Assembly (NCBI GenBank): GCA_963920665.1
Contig: OY987272.1
Location: 5,337,001 to 5,401,000, forward strand
DNA length: 64,000 nt
Direction: 5' to 3'
From: Straminergon stramineum
Taxonomy: Eukaryota; Streptophyta; Bryopsida; Hypnales; Calliergonaceae
Part shown: one piece after another, positions 37,170 through 47,659 of the stretch
Layout of the letters: every line of letters starts with the position of its first letter
Numbering within the stretch: the stretch's first letter is position 1
Made by a program: the position numbers and the translations under genes
Notes under the pieces: model-generated
Databases searched by the model: none
The model's input: the letters and a program-made list of their open reading frames with translations, nothing else
What the model was told of the DNA's origin: nothing

Positions 37170-39081
37170 TTAAACATGGTTAGGATGAACCCCCATGAGT
37201 AATCGTGTGTCTATAATTATTCACACCTTTAGCCCTACTATATTTTTTTGCTGCATCAATCAAGTATTTGATATCTTAATTTTGCAGGACAAAATTGTTC
37301 TCTGAACCTTCTGACCTTGATTGTAAGATCAAATTTCAACTTCCAGATATTATTTGAGTTAAATATACGATAAAGGAAGTGAACCTTGATTCCCTTTGTT
37401 GTAAGGGGATATTCTCAAATTATACAGTGTTGCATAGGTGCAAATTGCAAGAAGATATTGTGATTTGGGGACTCTTTCAAAATTTCAAATAGGTATAGAA
37501 ACTAGACTTTGCAAGCTTAATTCCACTTGTAGGCCCATTTCAAAAAGGTTCATTTTAATGGCTAAAATCAGGTGTAGACCAAGGAGGTAGGTATTTCTGT
37601 GTAAATTAATTGTGATTGTTTTGTTTTAGGTGGGTTTAGTTCTTCAACGACAAGCTTTCACCAATGCATACCCACTCAAAGAACTCTCCCAAAATCAAAT
37701 TGCTAACAATCATCCATATTTCAATAAGAACTAAATTTTGTTTGACTATTCATCATCCACTTTTTGACCATTCCATGTGAAATTTTCACTGCAGAGTCAA
37801 GTATGGTCCAATTGGGTTGGGTCCACTTTGACTCACCCTACCATTCACCCAGTGTTGGTCTCACTGAACGAGAAAATTGACAACTTCTTTCACCCTGTTG
37901 AAAATGAAAGGAATTATTATTCTTTATCATGCGATGATCAAATTTGGAGAATTGGGATTCATGTTTGGAATCAGGGACTTGGACTTAACAAGGCGAGGTC
38001 ACAGAATGACTAAACTAACCGCTCCAAAACCGAGGCAGATTTTTACATTTATCCGCATTAATCCACCTGTGCTTTCTGTTTGATTCATTGTGACCAATCC
38101 AAGGACGCTTGATCTACCATACTGAGACTTAGTTCGTGATCCTGGCTAGGTTTTCTGCCAATCTTGTGTGGTTGCTGCATCGGCTGTGTCGGTAGAATTT
38201 CTTTGGAATCTGGTTTGGCGTGTTGGTGGCGTTTGTGGGGGACGGGACGAGGCGCATGCATCACTGCCCGCTTGCAGGGGCGCCTTCACTGTCGTTGTCT
38301 TCTTTGGCGGAGCCGTGACTTCGTCTTCTTGGCACTCGATCCGAGGTCTAGAGAATTTTTTGGGACTACTCGACCCTGGTGAATGCTACGTCTCTTTGTC
38401 TTTATTTGATTTCCTGACATTGAACCTCTCGTCTTTCTTTAAGAGAGCTGTACGGAAAACTCTTGTTTAAATAGAATTGTGAGACACCATGTTTACATCA
38501 CTCCGGTTTCTTCCTGAAAAGTACAGAAGACTCTTGTTTGTTCTAAATCTTGTGCATTCGGTAGGTTGAGAGGAATTAAAACAGTTCATTGAGTCCTGAG
38601 AATGGTTTGAATCTCAAAGGAAACTGTTTGTGTTAAGAGGTGTTGTGCGGGTGGTCAATCTCCAATTGGTTTTAAATGATCTCTTCCAATTTTGTCATAT
38701 CATACCTTAGAATTCGTTACCATGCCTTGAAAGCATTGGGTATTAAGGATGCTCACTCTCCGCAAAATTTGTACTGCAGAAGTCGTGGAGGAGAAAACCA
38801 CTAGTGAATCTTACGTAATCTAATGCCGTGGCGATGTTTTTTACACCTGGAATGATTTTGAAGCATGGAACAAGCGAGCTCAAGCCTGTCTACTAGCGAT
38901 GGCAATGACTATGGGTTAGTAGTACCTATGAACTGTGATTTCTTGCATCATTGCTCATCTAAAGAGTAAATGTTGTGATTGTGATTGTTGCATAACATAG
39001 AATTAACCTTGATCATAAAACAATGTAAAGTTTCTCTTTCACTTTTCGTTGATTGGTTGGTACTTTTACTTGTGTGGACAG

Positions 39082-42000
39082 GAATTACACATTACAACCA
39101 AACCACAAGGTGTTTTTGAGCCATAGTAGTGCACAAAAAGGGTTTGTGGAACAATTGTGTGTAGATTTGGAAAGATGTGACTGCCATCCTTTTTTTGACA
39201 AGTGTCGGGATTGCTTGCCCATTGGAAAGGATTGTCCAAGGCTCATCTTTGAAGCTATCGAACAATGTGAAGTTGGGGTGGTGGTGCTCTTGGAGGAATT
39301 CTTTACTTCAAAATGGCCCATGTTGGAGTTGGTGGCCATGGCCAATGTCAAGAAGAGGAAGCCAAGCTTTACAATTATGCCAATATTTCTTGGCATTACA
39401 TTTTCTCAATGTTGTGATGTGGATAAGTGGAAGGGATGGTTATCATTGTGGCAAAGTTGGGTTGAATGTGATTGTAGGATTTATGTGAAAGACTGGGAGA
39501 ATGCCTTGCGATTGTTTGGCCCTATTAATGGCTTGAATTACAACTTTGAATTGGGGGAAGTGAAATTTCGAGAGGAGATAGTTGAAGCCATTTGTAAGTT
39601 GGTTCCCCCTAGGACCAAGTTTGAAGATTCCCATGATCAAGGGAGATCAAAATTGTGCAAGGTTTGTGTGCAAATCAATCATTTTGGATGCTTCTATGTC
39701 CTTTTTGTCTTTACGGTCACCAATTATAAGGATGTCATTTGGGTGCCTAGAAGTATCATCTTATATTGGTAGTGATGAATTCCTTGTTTTGTAAAAATTC
39801 CTTGATTTGAATTTATTCTCACCTCTCTTGGTTATTGTATAGGTGATTCTTGATGCAATTGAAGAATCGAGAGTGTCTTTGTTATATGGTGTGTGTATAT
39901 TAGGCTTATATGGAGTTGGAGGTATTGGGAAAAACACGGTTTGCAAGGCTATGTATAATGATTTATCATAAGAGTATTGGAACAAAGTTTGTCATGTTGA
40001 GTTGGGAAGTCGAAGTGAAGAAGAAGTATTCAAAGAAGTCCTTGGAAAGCTAATGGATAAGAATCTTGACTATTTGGGAGCAATGGATGTGGACAAGGTT
40101 TGTTGAACCTTCTCAGAAAAGCATTGACACAATTTTTGTATTCATTATGTGTGGTGCAATGCTATGGATGTGGACAACATTTTGAGTTTTTAACTTGATT
40201 GAATTTTGTCATACTTCAATTTGTTTGTTTTGCTTTAAACTTGAGGTTTTATTGACTTGCAGTATCGGCACCATCTCATGAGAGATATGATGAATGTCAA
40301 AGTGTTTTTGAGAATCAACAATGTGTCAAGTGCAAGAACCAATCAAGCCATGACTCTCCTACAAGCAAACTATGGTCTTGGGAGTGTCCTAGGAATGTGA
40401 CAGAACATTTTGTGGATGAATTGATGTCTTTGGAGATTGATGCAAGTGTATGTATGGAAATGCTAGAGTTGGAGATGGAGGAAGCAAGGTCTTTATTCTT
40501 TTATTGTGCTACATATGTCCCTCCTTCATACTCAAGCAACAATGATGACCTTGATTCGATCTCATCTTGCATTGAGTGATGTTTCAAGAAAGGTGATGGC
40601 ATTAGTTATCATTACCACCCACTCGCGTTGCAAGTGTTGGATGAGCAATTGCGGTGTATTGGATATGTTCCATCGCAACAGTGGTTGCTATTGCATAAAA
40701 TTGATTTTTTGAACCCTTTTGGAGAGCCCCAATATCATGTGTTCTCCATCTTGAGAAGAAGCTATGATTCCTTGAATCCCCAAGATCAACTTCTATTCAT
40801 GGATGCAACCCTATTTGCACCTTATAGAGTTGTAAGCATTTCATTCAAGTGAAATGTTTTTGAATGGTTTGGTATGGTATATGGAGTACCTTTGACTAAT
40901 ATGATAGAATGGGTGAGTATTCTTTGAGTTCATGCTTGTCAATCTTTGTTTCCCTTGGATGAGAAGTCCAATGAGTGGAACTATTTGTTTGCATGCCCTC
41001 CAAATTCTTGACTTTTGAGATTTTAGTGGTTGAAACTTCTCGTGTGTCATTTTGTCAATTTTTAGTAGTGGTTCTCAAATTTGACATTCAAGGGCTAAGG
41101 TCTATGTTCATTATAGTTTCTAGAGTTGGATGTGGACCTTTAGAGATAATGCTGATTTTGATGGGTTTTGTTTTGGTGAATTACAATTGGAGAATCTAAA
41201 AAAGAAATGGACTTGGCATGTACAACTTGTGGCTTGAGTTTGCAAGACTAGAAACTAAAATTGGCAAGTTTCAAGATAGACGATGGATTTTTGAGTGGAA
41301 CGAGTACAATGTGCTTGGAGAAGCGAGTGTAACCAAGGGTGGTGGTTTGGTTGACTTGAGGCGGATGTTTTTCTTGAATAAGGGATTTATGAAGCTGAAA
41401 GATGTAGATTTTTCATTTTTTTCCCAATGTTACGATTTTGAAGCTCTATAAAGACTTTGCAACTATATAGGTCCTGGATCTAAGAGGCCTAAATCACCTC
41501 AAGAGTTTGGATTTGGAATTTAGCTCGTATTGTGAATTGGAAACTTCATAGTTATTGATATCAGTTGTCAGTCTAGGTTCCTTGTTATAGCTGGTCTTTC
41601 TACAATGGTTAAACATCCCAACAAATTCATCTTGCATTGACGAGATTAGTTGTTTGACAAACCTCCAAGTGTTGGATTTGTACAAATGTGGCTAAGCACC
41701 AAATTTGAGCAAACTCTTTTCAGTTCAAGTGGTTTTTTTTTACAAGAATGAGTTAGTGGCAACCATTCTCGGCTTGAGCTCAAAGTACACCAACTTGCAG
41801 TTCTTGGATTTGAGTGAGTGCAAGGCATTGCACAGTTGCTGGGATCTGGGCGAATTAATTGCATTGTAGGAACTTCGTCTCAATTAGTGTTCCAAGCTAA
41901 AAGAGGTGCCTAACTTACATAAGCTAAAAAGGTTGCGGAAGTTGCATGTGAATTGGTGCTCTCTACTATAAGCCTTATCAGGTTTGGATGACTTGGTCAA

Positions 42001-43243
42001 CTTAGTGGACCTAAGTGATTTTGATTGCATTAGTCTTGCGGAGTTGCTAGATATGTACAACCTTGTAATCTTGAGGATATTGGACCTTCGATTTTGTGAT
42101 CTCATCAAATCATTGCTAGGTTTAGATGAGTTGGTCTTTTTATAATCCCTACAAACATCAGTTTGTATGAATTTCATCCAGTTGCCAAATATGTAAAAGC
42201 TAATGAATTTGCAACTTTTGGAATTGGATCTAGATGCCCCTGTGCAATCTTTTGCAGAATGGAACAACTTGATTTTGCTTCAAAATCTGGGAGTTGGAAT
42301 TGATGAGCTACATGATGGACCCAGATTATACAATCTCACAAAATTTGGATGGCTCTACATTTTTGGGTGGCAAGGCCAAGGGTTTTTAAGTCTAGCAGAG
42401 TTAGTGTCTTTGGAATCCTTCATTGTGGACAATTGCAAAGGTGTGCGTGTATTGCATGATCTCAAGAAGTTATCAAGGCTATGCAAATTGGAATTCAAGA
42501 GGTGTGAGTTTGAAGATTGGTCTAGTTTGTGCATCTTGACTAGTTTGGAAGAACTAAACATCAAGGATTGCAACAAGTTGGAGGCATTACTAGATCTATG
42601 AGAGCTTGACAGATTGAAAGAAGTGAAGGTTGAGGGTTGAACCTTGTTGAGAGATCTTTGTAGCATCCTTGGGTTATTGAACTTGAAATTGTTGTGGGTG
42701 AGGGGCAATCCATGGCTTCATGAGATCCTTGGGCACAATGTTTATCAATTAATGGGTCTCCAAGACTTAGTTGTGTTGGATTGTGTAGATTTGCAATGGC
42801 TAGCCACTTATTCGTAGCTATGTTTTTTGGACTACAGTGGATGTCCCATCCAAGAGTTTGCGGACTTGGCTAACTTCCCAGAAATGTCCTACCTTGACAT
42901 GAACAGTTGTGTGAACTTAACAAACTTGATGTGCTTAGGGACCCTAAGTCCCAATTTGGAATGGTTGGACATTAATGGTTGCAAAAACTTGCAAGCTCTT
43001 CCGGATATTACAAACTCATAGAATATGTGATTGTTGAATGTGACTAACAATGGAGTAGTATTGAGTACCCAACTCATTCAAGACATGAAAGCACATTGGC
43101 CTTCCATTTGTTTGGTTGCCAACGAAACTTCATCTCAAGTGCAAAGTCAAGGGAGTTCTTGTGGGATTTGGCGTTGAACCGTTGGAGTGATTGCACCAAT
43201 TTATTGTGGTTGTTGAGACTTCCTTGGTAGTTACTCATCCTAG
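39082..43243 (+). pseudogene. TIR-NB-ARC-LRR pseudogene (TNL2)
   Basis: Tandem copy of TNL1 with the same exon order. The TIR exon (39,082-39,661, 580 bp) is fully open and keeps the catalytic Glu in KWPMLEL. The P-loop exon begins at 39,843; the loop reads GVGGIGKNT (Thr to Asn after Lys) and a stop TAA follows at 39,969-39,971. The next exon (from 40,263) reads kinase-2 as VFLRINNV, carries a one-base insertion near 40,395 and a CGA-to-TGA stop near 40,577. The last acceptor is ruined (TTGCAG in TNL1, TTACAA here, about 41,185-41,190), about 36 bp around the MHD motif are deleted, and the LRR part has many stops (for example near 41,448, 41,470, 42,600 and 43,020). A full-length receptor cannot be made. 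Confidence 0.92.
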
Positions 43244-43247
43244 GTAA

Positions 43248-44216
43248 CCCCTCATCACCGAAGGGGACCAAAAGAGTCCTCACATAGTTTCAAGTCCAAT
43301 TCAAAGTGTTATAACTTTTGCATCTAACGTCCAAATTCAATAAAACTTGTTGGGAAGTTTGTGCACTCTCTTCTAATTTGTGTGGTGAAATTTTCAGATC
43401 AATCCAAGATGTACTGATTTTTTGGAAGCCAATTGAAGTTCATTGGTTCTATTTGAGTTCACCAAACTGCATTTTATGGCTGCAACTTCACGGGCTTGTA
43501 TCTCCTTCATACAATGTTTGTTTTCATTAAAAAAAATTTGAGTTGCATTCCCCTAAAAGTCTAGTTATTGTAGTAAAGTTTTCATGTCAATCCAAATTGT
43601 TTTGAATGTTTGGGAGTAATTTGAAGTTCAAAATATGGACATTTTTGGAATTTAGTGAACTTCGGTAGCTTGTTTCTTCTTCATATAGTGTTCTTTTCCA
43701 ATAATTGTATTTGGAAAAGTTTTGCATACTAGTCTGATTTGCATGGCTAAAATTTCATATCAATCCAAGAAGTTATGAGTGACAAAGAAGCATTTTAGTA
43801 GAAGGAGGTTCAACCTTAGTGTGTTTTTTGCAACTTTTCTTGCTATTTTTGACATTTCAAAGCCATTTTGTAGATACAATGAGTCAATTAAATGATATTT
43901 TCTTTCACCAATGTGTTTGTATGATGGTTTTGAATCACTATATAGTTTAAAGTTTTTTATTTGAGTAGGTTTAGAAATTGAATTTCACCTCCAAATGTGT
44001 TTTTAGGAAAATTTCAGCATCCATTTTCAACACTAAAACATTATAATCTTACAATCTATATGGCCAAATGACTCCAAATTTGATTCACATCATTTATAAC
44101 ATGTACACTACAAGATTGTGCTATTGAGATCTCTATAACTTCAATGACATTTAAATCTATAATACTTCAAAGGCAATGATGTTTTTGAAGCCATTCTAGC
44201 CTTAGGCGATAAGGGA
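43248..44216. mobile_element. Insertion of about 970 bp just downstream of TNL2
   Basis: The TNL1 locus runs directly from 23,950 to 23,970, whereas TNL2 has about 970 bp at the same point. The ends are inverted: left CCCTCATCACCGAAGG, right in reverse complement CCCTTATCGCCTAAGG (13 of 16 match). TAA precedes the left end and TTAA follows the right end. The interior has no coding frame but repeats phrases such as AATCCAAG and CTTCATA(C/T)A(A/G)TG. It is probably another non-autonomous DNA element related by its ends to the TTAA-flanked group. Confidence 0.65.
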
Positions 44217-45255
44217 TTAATGGTATTTTGATCGAAAACCTTAAGACTTCAAAGCTCTAGTCAACCCATCTCAAGCCATCATGTATCTAGACTGAATGGT
44301 GCTCCAATCAAGTAGTGGTCTTATGAAATCTAGTCATTACAGAACTTTCTACTTGTGAATTACATCTTGGGCAATTGGGTGGAGTTGCAAGATGCTTACA
44401 AAGTACATTTTGCACATGCTTATTGCTGGGGTCTATGTTGAAAACTCATAAGAGAGTGGATCTTTTCCCATTTTTTACGATCTAAATTGTTAGTGGTAAA
44501 GGAAATAATATTGCAATATAGACAAACCTCTATTCCAATGGGAGCTGACAAGAGGTACAGTATGCAAAGCTCCATCTTCTTACAATATAACCAAAGTCTT
44601 TATAAAACATGGAATAATTGAAATAGTTGCAATGCTCTGCATTGACTCTAATAGAGTGAGTCAGAATATGGTAGTACCACATTGCCAACTAAGGATCCAT
44701 ACCCAACTTGTAGAATGCAGTTATTTCCAACCTAAGTTTGGAATTTATTTTTCTCTCCTTTTCTAGGTTGGGACTATTAAGGTGGTGACACATATCCCAA
44801 AGCAGTGAGCAAGAAAATTGGAAGCATTGAACATAAAGTAATTCTTGAATGGTCAGAGTTCAAAAAGTCTAGATATTAGTCATGGGCCTTAAGCACTACT
44901 TGGCTCCCATAAATCTTAGTAATTTCAGTTCAAGAAATAAAATTACCAAAAAATTTGCAATCCCCATGGTTTCTATCTTTCTACATGGTAGAAAATCTAT
45001 AATCATCATACAACTCCATAACATTCACAGAATTGCTGAAGTGAATGGCTGTGGGGTGGTTATACAAGGCAGTATTGTTCCGGACCCTAAACCCAAACTC
45101 TCATCTGCTAAACCCTAAACCAAACGAGGATTGGTTTTGGCTGAGATTAGGTTTCAAGCCTCAGCAGTGGATAGAACATTTAAGTTTTTGCTTACAATGA
45201 TTCTACAAAACTGATTCTATGTCACAAGCTACCAAAACATTTCTAAAACATACAG

Positions 45256-46390
45256 CTTGGCCCACAGAATGACTTCACAACCCCACATCCGGGAACGAGG
45301 CAACTTGCCATATAACCTTCAAAACAATTAGCTAGAGTAAATATACAGTGCAACTGGATGTTACCGGGGCGTGAAGTAGTTGCGCAAACGTCATAACACT
45401 GAATAGAGCGCCTGAGGACAGAACACAACAATATATGGCACAGTTGAACACAAGTGACAGTACCTTCTCCTATCAAATACCTTGAAGGTTAGAACTTTCA
45501 GGAATTTTCCTCCCCTTAAAGAATAGATTTCATCCCGTTCAACAGACTGAACAAACAATATCATACACAAGGCACTCCTAATGCAGCAACTAATCATCAC
45601 AAAAGCCACATTCGCGGCACAGATCAGTGCCCTCACGATTCCTACGAAGAAGATGTTCGATTAAATTCTCCCATTCTCACCTAGAGTACCAGTGTACCGG
45701 TAAACTATACTGCATCATCCGATGATTGCATTGCTTGTTTGGCAAAACAATGCAAGAAAATGAAATGGACATCCTCCACAATTGATCTCCGCATTCACGT
45801 ATAATATCTACGGCAATAGGAAGGCAATGCACAGCATCACGAAAGTAAGCTTACCCGAGCAATACTCACTGCGTATAGGAGAGGCACCCAAGGCAAAAAT
45901 TTGGTAACCAATAGTTTTATCGAGTTCAGACAACAGAATATGTAGGTTAACAATACTGGTTAACAAACTAAATGAACAACGAAAGCTTTGGGCATTCACT
46001 TGCCTCTTTAGATAACGTTTACAGAAATTGAGCTACAACTTGGAAATAAGAAGCAGCACTTCCACATTCACATACACGAGCGTGCCAGATTACGACACGT
46101 CGTCAAGTTAATCAACCGCTCAAGTCACATGCCAAAAGCTTACCATCGTTTGACCTCCAGGACAACCTCTAAGTATCATATCACGGGAGCAGTAGAGGAT
46201 ATACGATTGGTACTCCATGATACCTCATTACACTTAAGCTAAATGGACATTAATCCCAGGAATGACCTAAACTCTAGACTACCCTAAAATCACATCGTGG
46301 CTATTACACTAATAGAAACATCGTCATGACATAATAAACGTCTTGAAGAGCGTGAAGGTCATACGATCTCAGGACCTCAGCTAAAAGTTC
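45256..46390. other. No gene recognised
   Basis: Downstream of block B2 and downstream of the minus-strand eL24 gene. Frames at 45,243-45,476, 45,391-45,636 and 45,808-45,999 (minus) show no known domain. Confidence 0.5.
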
Positions 46391-46394
46391 AAAA

Positions 46395-46930
46395 GTCCAT
46401 GCCAAGTTGAGAATCCCAATTATCATTCCATTTCTCTCCAGACCAAGGCAAACCCAAGGAAAAAACTTTGCGATAACTTTTCAGGGAGAGAGAGGCAATG
46501 CCATGGTTAACCTAATTCTAAACAATAATCGGCACAAGAAACAGGATGAGAGTTCTAACGATAAGCAATTCAGCTACCACTCACGTTAACCTTAACCGGT
46601 TACAGCAGAAACATTGCCACATTGCAAGGCCAACTCCATTTTCATTAAAAAAGCTCCTTGAACTGAATTGGCATTGCCTCAAAGTCAGAGTCCCAGTATC
46701 ACTGCATTTCACCCCAGACCCAAGCAACCTACAACCCCAAGAAAACGAGCTTAAGATCAAAATCAACGAGAAGAAAAAATGGTCATGGATTTCCTAATTC
46801 TCACAAAAAAAACTCATGGAAAACAACAAGCAGTTCACAAGATGGAAAATTCATGTCACACTCACGTTGACCTTAAACGTTGCCAAGCCAACTCCGTTTT
46901 TCCATTGAAAAAACTCATATAACTAAATAG
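46395..46930. repeat. Imperfect direct tandem repeat downstream of eL24, two units of about 280 bp
   Basis: Unit 1 starts near 46,395 and unit 2 near 46,683. In matching order they share GAGAATCCCAATTATCATTCC / AGAGTCCCAGTATCACTGC, CCAGACCAAGGCAA / CCAGACCCAAGCAA, CATGG...CCTAATTCT, CACTCACGTTAACCTTAA / CACTCACGTTGACCTTAA and GCCAACTCCATTTT / GCCAACTCCGTTTT. It is a local duplication of the 3' flank of the ribosomal protein gene. Confidence 0.7.
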
Positions 46931-46975
46931 ACAATGTCCCCCAAGACATGAATGATAACCTGACGGCCTGTCTCC

Positions 46976-47461
46976 TTAACGCTTGCCCCCGGCCCCGGAC
47001 TTGGCCGCCTTGGGCTGCGGTGCCCTAGTGGCCTGCTTCCCCGATCCCTTGCTGACCTTCACAGTATCCGCCTTCTTAGCCTTCTTCTCATCTTTCGTCT
47101 TCTTGATCCTCTCCTTAATCTCCCTCAGCGCCGCCTCCCTGGCCGCCGCCCGCACCTCCGTCTTCTCCGTCCGCTTCTTCTGGATGACCTCCAGGGAAGC
47201 GCCCACGATAGAGCGGGAGTAGGGCTTGTTGGTGGCGCGACGCTTCTTCCTCACGGTGATGTCGTGCGAGTCCTTCTTGTGCTGCTTCCGGAACAGAGCC
47301 GTCCAGGACAGCTTGGCGGGTTTCAGCCGGTTGTGGAAGTAGTGCTTGCACTTGCTGTTGAGAAAGAGAAAGACCTGGCTGTCGCTCCGGATGAAGCGAA
47401 TGCCGCGACCGGGGTAGATCTTGGAGCCGGAGAACCGGCAGACCTCGGTCTTGAGCACCAT
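46976..47461 (-). CDS. RPL24: 60S ribosomal protein eL24 (RPL24)
   Basis: A 161-residue protein, the usual length for eukaryotic eL24, a component of the large cytosolic subunit that contributes to the bridge with the small subunit. It opens with [20 protein letters not shown], the family hallmark, followed by [15 protein letters not shown], and ends in the basic, Ala/Lys-rich C-terminal tail ([11 protein letters not shown]...GAGGKR). I chose the ATG at 47,461 because the family begins at MVLKTE; the nine codons upstream in frame are leader. The coding part has no intron, unlike many plant copies. It is GC-rich compared with its surroundings. There is no poly-A remnant and a telo-box lies upstream, so it is likely a working gene and not a processed copy. 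Confidence 0.95.
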   Translation of the reverse strand: MVLKTEVCRFSGSKIYPGRGIRFIRSDSQVFLFLNSKCKHYFHNRLKPAKLSWTALFRKQHKKDSHDITVRKKRRATNKPYSRSIVGASLEVIQKKRTEKTEVRAAAREAALREIKERIKKTKDEKKAKKADTVKVSKGSGKQATRAPQPKAAKSGAGGKR

Positions 47462-47579
47462 CGTGACAAAATCGGAAAACAAGCGCAAGCGCTAAAGACA
47501 GGGGGAAGAGAGTCGCAGCCGAAAAGAGGAAGGAAGATGTCTCCCCGCTCACCTCAAAGCAAACCCCTGCTTCGCCCTG

Positions 47580-47588
47580 AAACCCTAA
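47580..47588 (-). promoter_or_regulatory. Telo-box upstream of eL24
   Basis: AAACCCTAA on the plus strand, 119 bp upstream of the eL24 start codon. This motif is a known element of plant ribosomal protein promoters, where it supports expression in dividing cells. Its position fits the 5' leader or core promoter of the gene. Confidence 0.65.
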
Positions 47589-47659
47589 TTTGTGAGTCTG
47601 CTGCGATGTTCTCACTAGTTCCCTTGTTGTGGGTACGTTGTTCCCTTGTTTCTCGCGCT

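Larger units (their letters stand above)
34575..45255 (+). repeat. Block B2, duplicated receptor locus carrying the TNL2 pseudogene
   Basis: Second copy of 16,500-24,672, in the same orientation. It is about 2.5 kb longer, mostly from three insertions (35,947-36,513; 36,581-37,169; 43,248-44,216) plus about 350 extra bases near 44,660-45,030. The leader region keeps the same putative splice sites as B1. Confidence 0.9.

Noticed and set aside
47115..47615. Long minus-strand frame overlapping eL24
   Set aside because: It is an out-of-frame reading of GC-rich eL24 codons; the eL24 frame has clear family similarity.
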